Assembly (NCBI GenBank): GCA_036927565.1
Contig: JAYESD010000004.1
Location: forward strand, 161,545,697-161,609,696
Source of the DNA: Tuctoria greenei
Taxonomy: Eukaryota > Streptophyta > Magnoliopsida > Poales > Poaceae
Direction: 5' to 3'
Length of the DNA: 64,000 nt
How positions within the stretch are numbered: the first letter of the stretch is position 1; each line of letters begins with the position of its first letter. Both the position numbers and the translations under genes were made by a program. Positions 47,298-58,441 of this stretch are shown piece by piece. Below the pieces are notes generated by a model. That model did not search any database. It was not told where the DNA came from and was given only the letters and a program-made list of their open reading frames with translations.

Positions 47298-48415
47298 ATG
47301 GAGAAATACTCGACAGAACCTTGTGTTTTTGTTGGCATTGATTTTCAGGTTTGGAAGGCACACATGGAAGCTTTTATCCAAGCGCAAGGCTTCGCAATAT
47401 GGGAAAAGGTGTACAAACCTTACGACGTGCCTCCAAACGATCAAGTTACAACTACAAATCTGAGAGATGTCGACAACAACAACAAGGCTCGAAACTTGAT
47501 CATACAAGGATTAACACAAAGTGACTTCGACCGTTGCACACCTCCGATCGGCATACGATGTGTGGAGAGCACTCTGTGACTACCATGTAGGATCCTACAC
47601 GATCAAGGAGGTAAGGCAATACATGTTCAAGAAAGAATAGATGCGCTTCAAGATGCAACCCGGTGAGTCCATTGATGACCTCTTTGCTCGCTTTAATAAA
47701 ATTCTCAGCAACTTGTGTAGTGTCAATGTTAATTTTTCAGATGCTGAGAAATTACTAAGTGCATTAGACATGTCAATTTGGAAGATGAAAGTCACATCTA
47801 TTTGTGAATCTACTGTCATGAGTACACTTACATTAGATGTTCTATATTCTAAATTAAAAACTCATGAAATTGACATAATCTCACGTAAGAACCCCAACAA
47901 GTCTCTTGCATTTGTTTCTCAACGTGATATGCCTAGCTCCGACCAATCTTCAACTTTTGGTACACTTGCTTTGTTGTCCTCGCTAACCCTTGATTAGGTT
48001 GATGAGTTTCCAGAGGAGGAGCTAGCACTTCTCTCTACTAGGTTCTTAAAAGCATTGCAAAAATGTGAGAACTGGAAGGAGAGGAAGCTCCGGACCTCAA
48101 CAATGCTTCGATGTGGTAAGACAGGACATTTTCGTTCAGATTGACCTAACATTTCAGGTCCTACTTCCCCTGAAGAAAAGCAAACAAGGACGAAGCACTC
48201 CTCTACAAACGATAAAAGGAAGAAGAAGGTTTTTACAGGTCGCCAACTGGTGAACAGTTTTATCACAGCACTTCAGGAACATGGCTCGAGCGATGTGGAC
48301 ATCGAAAGAGACGAAGATGAAGAAGATTTGGCAAACTTGTGTTTCATGGCGGACAAATCAAGATCAAGTATGGAGGAGGCAGAACACAACAACGGCAATG
48401 AAGAGGTATGTCCTA
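47298..48415 (+). pseudogene. copia gag, N-terminal half
   Basis: Starts ATG at 47298 (MEKYSTEPCVFVGIDFQVW) and follows the gag at 61615-64000: QAQGFAIWEKVYKPY, NLIIQGLTQSDFDR, then after a frameshift near 47535 MQPGESIDDLFARFNKIL, VLYSKLKTHEIDI and KNPNKSLAFVS. Stops occur at about 47638 and 47995. The zinc-knuckle area (about 48105) is out of frame. The sequence jumps near 48415 straight into the GAG-pre-integrase segment, so the gag coiled coil, second zinc finger and protease are absent. Confidence 0.85.
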
Positions 48416-49690
48416 CTAGTTGCTAATGATTCAAATGATTTATATTTTTGGCATCATAGACTTGGTCACGTAGGCTTTGATCATCTAATGCGTGTTAGTG
48501 CTCTTGATCGCATACGTGGGTTGCCTAAGATTAAAGGGGACAAAGAAATGTGTGCTCTTCTTGTAGACATGCTAAGATGGTTGCAGGTTCACATACTCCT
48601 CTCACAATGATCATGACAACTGAACCGGGTCAACTCTTGCATCTTGACACCATAGGACCTTCATGTGTTCAATCCTTCGGAGGTAAATGGTATGTTCTTG
48701 TGATTGTTGATGATTATTATAGATACTCTTGGGTTTACTTTATGGCATCTAAGAATGAAGCTTTTAGTCACTTTAGAACTTTATTTCTTAGATTATCAAT
48801 TAATCACCCAGGATCTTTAAAAGCAATTAGAAGTGATAATGGAACTAAATTTAAAAATCAATCTTTTGATCACTTTTGTGCTGAAAATGGAATGGATCAT
48901 CAATTTTCTTCACCATATGTACCTCAATAAAACGGTGTTGTAGAAAGAAAAAACAGAACCTTAGTTGAGATGGCTAGGACTATGCTTGATGAATATCAAA
49001 CTCCTAGGAAATTTTGGGCTGATGTGATTGCAACCGCTTGTTATGTCTCAAATCATGTTTTCTTGCGCGCTAAGCTAGTTAAAACACTATATGAGCTCCG
49101 CTTTGGACATAGGCCTAGTGTTACACACTTTCGGGTCTTTGGTTGTGAATGCTTTGTTAAGAAACATGGTAATCTTGATAAATTTGAACCAAGATCCATT
49201 GATGGCATGTTTCTTGGTTATCCATCTCATACTAGAGGCTACCGTGTGTTTTTTCTTGACACTAACAAAATTGTGGAGACTTGTTAGGTGTATTTTGATG
49301 AAGCTAGCCCATGTACTAGCTCAAATATTGCAGGTCCGGATCCATATCCACATGGGGAGAGCATTTATGTTAAAGATGAGGATGAAGTGGAGCTGCTGCC
49401 CAAAATTTCAGCTGCTAACGACTTTGGTTCAACCGGATGTTGATTCTCAACCAACACCGACAACCATCATTGCTGATCCAGATCGTCCTCAAGTCACAAG
49501 CTCATCAATTTGTGATGAAGATGACTAAGAAGAAGCTTGTGAAGCATCTACTCCCCTTCAGATTCTCAAAAGTCATCCTCTATAACAAATGATGGGAAGC
49601 TTGCACGAACGAGTCACATGGTCCAGTTCTTGCGATCCAAACTCTCATGCTCATTCTGCTTTTGTTGCTTCTTTTGAACCCAAAGATATA
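48416..49690 (+). pseudogene. copia GAG-pre-integrase and integrase
   Basis: Begins LVANDSNDLYFWHHRLGHVGFDHL (pre-integrase) after the deletion junction. After a frameshift it shows CSSCRHAKMVAG, HLDTIGPSCVQ (first catalytic Asp), RSDNGTKFKNQ (second Asp) and, past a TAA at 48928, NGVVERKNRTLVEMA (catalytic Glu kept). Later blocks are YELRFGHRPSVTHFRVFGC and DGMFLGYPSHTRGY, then a TAG at 49285. 49290-49690 is a decayed acidic linker. Confidence 0.85.
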
Positions 49691-51205
49691 TCACACGCAC
49701 TCACTAATGAATCTTGTATTATTGCCATGCAAGAAGAGTTACAAAATTTTGAAAAAAATAATGTTTGAAAACTTGTACCTCCACCTCAAGGTCACACTTT
49801 AATTGGAATTAAATGGGTGTTTAAAAATAAACAAAGTGATGATGGGGTTGTGGTTAGGAATAAGGCTAGATTGGTTGCTTAAGGTTTCACATAAGTTGAA
49901 GGTCTAGATTTTGATGAAACTTATGCTCCTGTGGCTAGATTAGAAGCCATAAGAATTTTGTTAGCTTTTGCTGCATCTAAAGGTTTCAAGTTATATCAAA
50001 TGGATGTTAAAAGTGCTTTTCTTAATGATACATAGATGAGGAGGTTTATGTTAAGCAACCACCGGGTTTTGAAAATCCTAATTTTCCAAATGTTTACAAA
50101 CTGTCCAAAGCCTTGTACAGTCTCAAACAAGCCCCTAGAGCATTGTATGATAGGTTAAAAACATTCTTACATAAAAAGGGGTTTACCATGGGCAAGGTTG
50201 ATAAAACTCTTTTTGTGCTTAAGCATGGCAATGACTCATTATTCGTTCAAGTGTATGTGGATGATATTATCTTTGGTTGTACTTCTCATGATCTTGTGCC
50301 CAAGTTTTCAGCTATGATGAATTTAGAATTTGAAATGAGTATGATGGGAGAACTCACATATTTTTTGGGGCTGCAAATCAAGCAAACAAAGGAAGGTACA
50401 TTTTTGCATCAAACGAAGTATACAAGAGACCTTCTCAAGCGCTTCAACATGGACAAAAGTAAGCCTCTTCGGACACCAATGGGTACAGCAATGACACTTA
50501 AACTTGATGAAGATGGTGAATCCATGGATCAAAAAGAATATAGAAGCATGATCGGATAACTTTTGTACCTCGCGACATCAAGACCGGACATACAATTCAG
50601 CCTATGTCTTTGTGCATGATTTCAAGCTTCCCCACGTGCTTCACGTCGTCAAAGCCCTCAAAAGGATTCTCAGGTACTTACATGGAACTCAAGAATTTGG
50701 CATTTTTCTTCCTTCTTCCTCAACCGTTACTTTGAAAGCTTTTTCGGATGCTGATTTTGTGTTGTAGGATTGATAGGAAAAGTACTCTGGTGCTTGTCAT
50801 TTTCTTGGTAATTCACTTGTTGCTTCATCCTCTAGAAAACAAAACTCAGTTGCACAATCCACAGCCGAATCTGAATATGTAGCTCCTGCTAGTGCTTGCT
50901 CACAAATTCTTTGGATTGTTCAAACACTTAAGGACTATGGGGTTGATCTAGATAGTGTTCCACTATTTTGTGATAACACTAGTGCCATTTGCATTTCTAA
51001 AAACCCCTTGCAACATTCTAGAACAAAGCACATTGACATTAGGTATCACTTTGTCCGTGATAATGTTGAAAAAGGAAACATTGTGTTTCACCATGTAGAT
51101 TCCGAACAACAATTGGCTGAAATTTTTACAAAACCTTTGGATTTCACTCATTTTTGTTACATTCGTTGTGAAATAGGGGTTATGCATCTTCATGGCTTAA
51201 ATTGA
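49691..51205 (+). pseudogene. copia reverse transcriptase and RNase H
   Basis: Heavily broken RT/RNase H. Readable blocks are IGIKWVFKNKQSDDG, VARLEAIRILLAFAA, YQMDVKSAFLN, LKQAPRALYDRLK, the intact catalytic YVDDIIFGC (about 50255) and FEMSMMGELTYFLGLQIKQT. RNase H survives in pieces (STAESEYV, HIDIRYHFVRDN, QLAEIFTKPLDF). Stops lie near 49768, 49880, 49892, 50034 and 50557, with several frameshifts. It ends TGA at 51203. Confidence 0.85.
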
Positions 51206-52186
51206 GGGTGGGTTTTGAAACTTGGGAACTCTATGTGTGAATTTGAACTTAAAATAATATGAGCATAGTATTTCATACATATATGACTTTGTGCTTCCTT
51301 TTACATGTTGAAAGTTCTTACTACATTACTCATGTTATACATTTGTAGTTTTTGTCATGACTAGTAATAGGAATAATTACATACACTAAATCTGGTCATG
51401 ATCGAACTTTCTTGCTGTTTTGAACTTGTTGCATGACCACAAGTGCTTTTAATCATAATGAATTAATCAAGTAATCAACTCACATGTAGAGTTTTATGAA
51501 CAAAAATAAATTGAGAAAAGATCAAGAGAATATGTATGCATCGCACTTCTTCTTTTGAGATGGCTTATCATTGCACTTAGATATGAACTTGGAAGAAGTT
51601 GTGTATGACTAAAACCATGCCTTAAGCTTCTGATTGTCAAATGACATAGGCTTGGATTGGTTGGTTAGAATAAGGCAGATGCGCATATAATCTCTTGCAA
51701 ATACCATATGATCTAAATTTGTGCTTTTAAAAATAATAAAATACAGCAACAAGTGTCATGCTTTCAGGTTATGAAATAGTTAAGTTTGTGAGATCATGAC
51801 TTGCTAAAATTGAAAATTACATTTGATCTCTAGCATGGCTTACAGTACTTTATGTATCTCATTGTTGTGATAGTGTAAGTTACTCGATAGTATGACTTGG
51901 ATGAGCTTTATTTTATATGTATATGTTATAATGTGCTCATAACAAATTAAAATTTCTCTTTTGTACCTTGCTGAATACATTGTCAAAGGAGGAGAAATTG
52001 ATCACACATTGCACATATTCACAAGTGTTTCTTCTCAGGGGGAGAAGTATGTAATGGGGAGAAAATTATTTTCTATCTCATTTGATTTTCAAAAAGGGGG
52101 ATAAATTATTTTCAAAACTTTTAATGTGAATAAGCCAATGTTCGGATTTTAAGTGGTGTTGCCAATGCATTCATCAAGGGGGAGAT
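51206..52186 (+). other. non-coding stretch after copia pol with several polypurine tracts
   Basis: AT-rich, no supportable reading frame. Purine runs lie at about 51986 (AAAGGAGGAGAAA), 52018 (AGGGGGAGAAG), 52093 (AAAAAGGGGGATAAA) and 52176-52186 (AAGGGGGAGAT, next to the LTR). The same layout is kept in reverse at 57441-58441 in the related element, so the stretch is a conserved family feature. Confidence 0.8.
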
Positions 52187-53653
52187 TGTGAGACTTATGT
52201 GTGCTGAATACATTGGCTTTGATGATAAAAGTTTTGAATACTACCAAAACATCTTTTTATCAAGATTTGACGATAGGTCTGACATGTTTTGGTTAGCTTG
52301 GGCAAGGTTCGAAGCTTGATCGCAGTGGTTCTGCTTTTATCTTGCAATGTTTCAAACTTGCTTTACACTTACAGAAAGTTTTCGTAGTTTTCTTTTACTA
52401 AGTTTTTGGTGTATTTTGGTAGTTAAGGCTGGTATCATTTTCCTATGGTTTACAACATGCTTATGTGAGGTGCTCATGTAAGATGTTGTAGTTTCGGAAC
52501 TAACGTGAGTCAAGTCGAGGACTTGTGCTCGGAAGTATTGGTTGTTTATTCATGTGCAAGTGTTGCTTGAGTTCAAGACATGGCTGGTGACGGGATCCAT
52601 TGAACTAGTCTTAGGGAGAAGATGAGGTTCAACAACCAAGTTCGGGAGGAATTGTGGTTGAGTTGATCGAGAGGACGTCGTTGGAATATGTTTGCACGTG
52701 TGCAAGGAGTGCATGGACGTGGCTACATGGTTCAAAGATGTGATGAAGAGATGTGGACGTGAAGAATTGGTCGGAAAGGTCCAACCGACTAGGTTATGGA
52801 CTCAGGCTGTGGTTGAGTTAGTTTTGACTCAAATATGGAAAGTATTGAGTTGCTTATGATAGGATTTTGTGTGGGTCACGAATTTGAGTTGTTTTAGGAA
52901 TGTGGGATTTGTTACTAGGGTGTTTGGAAGTCTTAAGATTGCTTCTATCTTCTTATAGAAGAGTCTTGAGCAGTTATGGAAAGTTTCGATTCGTAAATTG
53001 AGTAGGATTAGAGTCCTCATTTGAGTTGAGTTGGCTTTCGGGCTGGTTATATAAACAAGGGAAGCCAGAGTCCGGTGTAGACGACTTCTAGGCTGTTCCT
53101 CTTGTGTTCTATTGAATAAAATTTGTAGTTGAAATGAACTTTTGTGCCTTGTTCGTCCAACTTGTTTCAGACAAGTCTTTCTCATCGAGTTTCTGCAAAA
53201 CACTACCTTTCTTCGGTGGTTTTATCATAACTTGAGTTTTACAGATCCGGTCGATGTCATTCTTTTTGGGTTGTCTTCACAACTTGATTATCTATCATCT
53301 GTGAAAATTTCACGGTTATTAGATTTGTGATTTCTGATCTACACGATTTTCTTTGCAATGTTTCAGAACTGTTTTTCTCGGGTAGGACAGATTGACCTTT
53401 GTTCGATCTTTCGATCGTAACTTGAATTTCTCTCAACGGATTTTCGTGATTCTTGTTATGACGTCTTCGTGACTTAATTCTCTACAATCTATACTAGTTT
53501 TGTCACAGTTGAACACGTTTAGATTAGTCGCACACACAGTTTCTTTAACAGATCGGATTTTTGCTGAGGGGTGTTTTGTTGCTTCTGCTGAAAAGTTTTA
53601 GTCTACCATTCACCCTCCCTCTGGTAGCTTTACACGTGCTCTTCAATCCTATA
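52187..53653 (+). repeat. 3' LTR of the deleted copia element
   Basis: TGTGAGACTTATG...TTCAATCCTATA, the last bases changed from the CCTACA of the 5' LTR. A block of about 40 bases around 52675 present in the 5' LTR is missing. TATA box at 53048-53055. The two LTRs differ at many positions, so the insertion is older than the gypsy at 28235-40608. Confidence 0.92.
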
Positions 53654-55665
53654 TATACATTGTATGCATTAATGAATATTTAGCAAGGAATGCTTAAGTA
53701 ATTAATTATCACTGTTCTTGAGAGTATTTACAGAGGTCGGAATACTCCGGAGAAGATGTAAGAGAAAAGAATGTAACTGGAGGTAAGAAGTGACAAGGTG
53801 GTAATAAAGTGATGAAGATTCATATCAAGAATTCCTTCACAGAAATTGAACAAGCCTGGTCAGTTGAATTGAGTTAACAATCAGGTAGAGAAGATCATAG
53901 ATATGAGAGGAAATTTTGTTTCATAATTTTCTGATCAATATTATGTTCACAATTCAATTTTGAAGTTGGAATGAATTTTGGGGTATTTTCTCTGGTATTT
54001 TCTACCCATTTCAGCTTAGCTGAGACAAACTTCTTGATTTACATAAGTAAATCAAGTTAAACAGGTGGGGGATTTTCCTGGTGAACAATTGATACATGAT
54101 GTAATTTCTGGCAAAATTTGAGAATTTATCAAGGTGCAGGCTTCCCAAAATAAATGCATAAAGCTTTTGAAAGAATAAATTATACAGGATAATATAATTA
54201 CTTTCGTGAAATGAAAACCTTAACTTTTCGCAAAGTACACACTGAGAGGATTCCAGCAAAATTTGTTTAGTAATTTTAGAAGTTGTCTACAGGGAGATAT
54301 AGAAATTCAAAGATTGCAAGTTATTCTGAAATTTTCTTCAAAAGGAAAACTGATATTGGGGCGCACTCGAAGTTGAATCCCACCAGGTAATTGACTTCTG
54401 ACTGACATTGGGACCCACTGTAGTCTCTCTCTCCCTTTTAAACTGAACAATGGGACCATCTGTACTCTTTTTGTTCACTCCATGACAGTTGGGGCCCACT
54501 CTCTGACTTCATCTTCAACCTCTGGCCATGGCCTCAAGGCCACAGGACAGGGAAGACGGCGCCCCCCTTCCACACGCCGGAGTAGCATCCCAGGGCATGG
54601 AAATTGGGGAAAACAAAGCTAGCACAATGGCACACCTGCTGGACCACTCAATGGGGCTGGACCTAGCCAGGGAACTCGACGGCCATGGGCGGCCACCACC
54701 ATGGCTGCTGCTATGAACATCCCTCTCTAAATCCTAATTCATGATGCCACAAGGTCTAGGAGCACAAGGGGAGCACGAAACACAAGGAATTGCTGTCCAA
54801 TTGGAAGGAAAATGATGGAAAACGAGAATGCGCCGATGACCTAGGGTTTGGGATCGGCGGCCACGAAATCTCGAAGAAATCCTTAACCAGACCACGGCTG
54901 TCCTTTTCTAATGCTTCAATAGATGCGCAAGGACTAGGGCTGCCTAATGTTTCACTGAATCGAAGTACGAACCAACGTAGAAACCAAATTTCTCAACTAA
55001 ATCCTCGCAGTTTGGTAACCCGCGGCCATGAACTCGACAGCGTCCGGCCAAACCAAGGTGAAACATTGGTGAATAACTTGCCAAACGTGCTCGGATGATG
55101 AAGGAAAACCTTGCAGCATGGTCAAGCAGAAGAGGGAATGTTTGGTTTGCCGGGAACACGAAGATGCCAACGGCGGCTCCATGGACGGCCGATGGCGACG
55201 CTGCAAAACAAGCCACGTTCAGCCAAGATTTCGATAAACCCAACGGTGCAATCGACACATGATGAACTTGGGATGATTTTTGCTGTTGGTGGATCGAAGA
55301 AACGGTGAAAGAATCAATGGAAACGGCAAGGAAACAGAGAACGCGAGCTGGGTGCTGGCGGTGTCGTACCGGGAGCAAGCTTCACGGTGAAGGTAAAAAG
55401 ATGAGGGCCAAGAGCGATAGCTTCGACTTGAATGCCTCCTTGCTGTAAAATTCGGTTGAGAGGCGGCAAGCAGCTCGCTGGAGCAATATTCGTGCACCCG
55501 TGGCACAACAAGAGAGAGAGGTAATCTCCTGGTCACGTGTGTGGGACCCCTGACGGGTGGGGCCCACATGTCCTGACCCTTTCCTCACAGAAACTTGTAA
55601 AATGAGTTTGAAAATGGAAAACAGCTCTAAATTTCTCAAACTTGGTAGTCCTCCTATTTTCAACA
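53654..55665 (-). repeat. gypsy LTR, 5' portion (part 2)
   Basis: Continues the minus-strand LTR begun at 44310. Recognisable matches to 3374-7935 in reverse include GAGGTTGAAGA...GTGGGCCC (near 54500, compare 4866-4895) and a TGTGGGNCCCAC block near 55560 (compare 3808). The first 300 bases or so of the LTR cannot be matched before the copia LTR at 55666. Small open frames (for example 55378-54944 on the minus strand) lie in the GC-rich leader and are not supported as genes. Confidence 0.65.
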
Positions 55666-56267
55666 TGAGGAATCGGATTTAAAAAAGCTACCAGAGGGGG
55701 GGTGAATGGTAGATTTAAAAATCTTACGCAGCGGAAACAATTAAACCCCAACCCCTTCGGCAGAAAAACGATCTCTTAAAGAAATTGTGTGTGAGACTAA
55801 TCTAAATATGTTTCACCATGACAAAAGTGATGGATATCAGAGATAATCAAGTCACGAAGACAGCACAAAAGAATCACTCAAATCCGACGAGAAAAACTCA
55901 AGTTATGATCGAAAGATCAAACAATGGTCAATCTGTCCTACCCGAGAAAAAACAGTTTTGGAACACTGCAAAGAAACTCGTGTAGATCATAGACCACAAA
56001 CCCAATGACCGTGAAATTTTGAAATATGATAGACAATCAAGTTGTGAAGACAAACCAAAAAGAATCACGTCAATTGGATCTGTAAACTCGAGTTATGATA
56101 AAACCACCGACGAAAGGTAGGGCTGTCCAGAAACTCGACGAGTAAAACTTGTCTGGAACAAGTCGGACAAACAAGGCACAAAAGTTCCTTCAAACTACGA
56201 ATTTTATTCAATAGAACACAAGAGGAACAGCCCCAAAGTCGTACACCACGAGCTCTGGGCTCCCTTG

Positions 56268-56275
56268 CTTATATA
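56268..56275 (-). promoter_or_regulatory. TATA box of the right-hand copia LTR
   Basis: TATATAAG on the minus strand in the family-conserved setting GTTATATAAGCAAGGGA. Confidence 0.72.
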
Positions 56276-56984
56276 ACAAGCCCTTATGCCAACCCAATAT
56301 CAACTAGGACTCTAATCCTACTCAGATCAAGAATCGTAACTTTCCATAACTGCTCAAGATTCTTCTATACGCAGATAGAAGCAATCTTAAGACTTCCAAC
56401 CACCTTAGGAACGTATCCCACATTCCTAAACAACTCAAATTCATGACACACACGAAATCCTAACATAACCAACTCGATACTTTTCATACCGAGCCATAAC
56501 CGACTCCGCCGCAGCCAAAGTCATCAACCGATACGATCCGATCCTTCCAACTAGATCTTCCCTTCCTTATCCCATCTTTCTGCCCTTGATTCAATCATCC
56601 TGCGTGACCTCCTGATCAGCCCAACCATAGTTCCTCACGAACTTGGTTGTTGGAACCTCATCTCCTCCCTGAGACTAGTCCAATGGATCCCGTCACCAGC
56701 CATGACTTGAACTCAAGAAACACCTGCACATGAACAAACAACCAATCCATACGAGACCAAGTCCTCGACTTGACTCAAGTTAGTTCCGAATACAACACCT
56801 TACGTGAGAACCTCACATAAGCTTGTTGCAAAGCATAGCAAAACGATATCAGCCATATCATCCAAAGTGCACCAAAAACTTAGTAAAAGAATACTAAGCA
56901 AACTTTCCAACAATGTAAAGCAAGTACGAAACAATGCAAATGAAAAGCAGAAGCACTGCGGTCAAGTTCCAGACCTTTCCAGAG

Positions 56985-57345
56985 CAACCCGGAGCTTGAG
57001 CCGGAGCTAACAAAAGGTAGTAGAACCTAGCGCCGGAGCTTACTAAAACTAGTCGGAACTAGTAATCCCAAAAGACGGAGCTAGAAAAATTAACTCGGAG
57101 CTTAGCAAAAACACGCCGGAGCTATCAAAGACATGTCGGAGCTATCAAATATATGACGGAGCTATCAAAGACATGCCGGAGCTAATAAAGACATGCCGGA
57201 GCTAAAGATAAAACTCACCGGAGCTGACCAAAGGTAGTCGGACCTTACCAAGAAGTCAGACCTAGCTTCGAACATAGCCGGGCTACCCAAAACAAGCCGG
57301 ACCTACCGTCGGACCTTGCTGTAGCTTAGAGCTAGAGTCGGACCT
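56985..57345. repeat. degenerate 20-bp tandem repeat, CCGGAGCTA type
   Basis: Sixteen to eighteen units of 18-32 bases (most near 20), each starting (C)CGGAGCT or CGGACCT. The best-kept unit is CCGGAGCTATCAAAGACATG. The sister LTRs have one such unit (GCTAACCAAAACATGCCGGA in the same orientation), so the array looks like a local amplification of a single ancestral unit. Confidence 0.9.
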
Positions 57346-57440
57346 TGATAAAAAGGTGTTTTGGTGATATTCAAAACTTTTATCGTCAAAGCAAGTGTAT
57401 TCACTACAAGCCAATGTATTCAGCACATATAGGTCTTACA

Positions 57441-58441
57441 ATCTCCCCCTTGATGAATGCATTGGCAACACCATTTAAAATCCGAACATTGGCTTATTCA
57501 CATAAAAGTTTTGAAGGCAATTTCTCCCCCTTTGTAAATCAAAAGTAAAATGAGAAGAAAAATTATCCCATATTATCTTTCCCCCTTTATTATCTCTCCT
57601 TATGCACATATTCTCTTTCTCATCATGCTTATCTCTCCCCCTTTGACAATGTATTCAGCAAGTCATGAGCATATAAACAAATTATGTCTCCCTCTTTAGT
57701 TGTTATGAGCATATTATAACATATACATATAAACAAAGCTCATCCAAGTCATACTATCAAGTACCTTACATTATCACATCAATGAAATACATAAAGTAGT
57801 GTAAGCCATGCTAGATATCATATGTAATTTTCAATTTAAGCACGTCATGATCTCACAAACTTAACTATTTCAAAACATGAAAGCATGACACAGTTGCTGC
57901 ATTTTATTATTTTTCAAAGCATAAATTTAGATCATATGATATTTGCAAGAGATTATATGCGCATCTGCCTTATTCTAACCAACCAAGCCAAGCCTATGTC
58001 ATTTGACAATCAGAAGCTTAAGGACATAGTTTTAGTCATACACAACTTCTTCCAAGTTCATATCTAAGTGCAATGACAAGCCGTCTCAAAAGAAGAAGTG
58101 CGATGCATGCATATTCTCTTGATCTTTTCTCAATTTATATTTGTTCATAAAAACTCAACATGTGAGTTGATTACTTGATTAATTATTTATGATTAAAAGC
58201 ATTTGTGAGCATGCAACAAGTTCAAAACAGCAAGAAAGTTCGACCATGACCAGATTTAGTGTAAGTAATTATTCCAATTACTAGACATGGCAAAAACTAC
58301 AAAATGTATAACACGAGTAATGTAGTAAGAACTTTCAGCATGTAAAAGGAATCACAAAGTCATATATGTATGAAATACTATGCTCATATTATTTTAATTT
58401 CAGATTCACACATAGACTTCCCAAGTTTCAAAAACTCCCCC
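57441..58441 (-). other. non-coding stretch after copia pol with polypurine tracts
   Basis: Counterpart of 51206-52186. The LTR-adjacent tract is 57441-57452 (minus strand AAGGGGGAGAT). Further purine runs appear as CTCCCCC-type blocks near 57522, 57582, 57633 and 57690. No reading frame is supported. Confidence 0.8.

Larger units (their letters stand above)
45743..53653 (+). mobile_element. Sirevirus-type copia element, internally deleted
   Basis: 7.9 kb, with LTRs of 1.49 and 1.47 kb (TGTGAGAC...CCTACA). Flanks are TATAA (45738-45742) and TATAC (53654-53658), a target copy with one mismatch. It has a primer site, a decayed gag whose C-terminal half is missing, no protease, broken integrase and RT/RNase H, then about 1 kb of non-coding DNA with several polypurine tracts. 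It is nested in a minus-strand gypsy LTR and is related to the copia element at 55666-64000. Confidence 0.92.
55666..57440 (-). repeat. 3' LTR of the right-hand copia element (1.78 kb)
   Basis: As minus strand it begins TGTAAGACCTATATGTGC and ends near GATTCCTCA. The last 30 bases are diverged from the family end, so the left boundary is uncertain by several bases. TATA box at 56268-56275 (minus strand). It is longer than its relatives mainly because of the repeat array at about 56985-57345. Confidence 0.87.

Noticed and set aside
54944..55751. Several minus-strand frames of 70-144 codons
   Set aside because: They fall in a gypsy LTR leader and overlap each other and plus-strand frames; no domain is recognised.
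56985..57345. Regular short repeats that might suggest a CRISPR array
   Set aside because: Units are degenerate, directly adjacent without unique spacers of constant length, and lie in a plant LTR.
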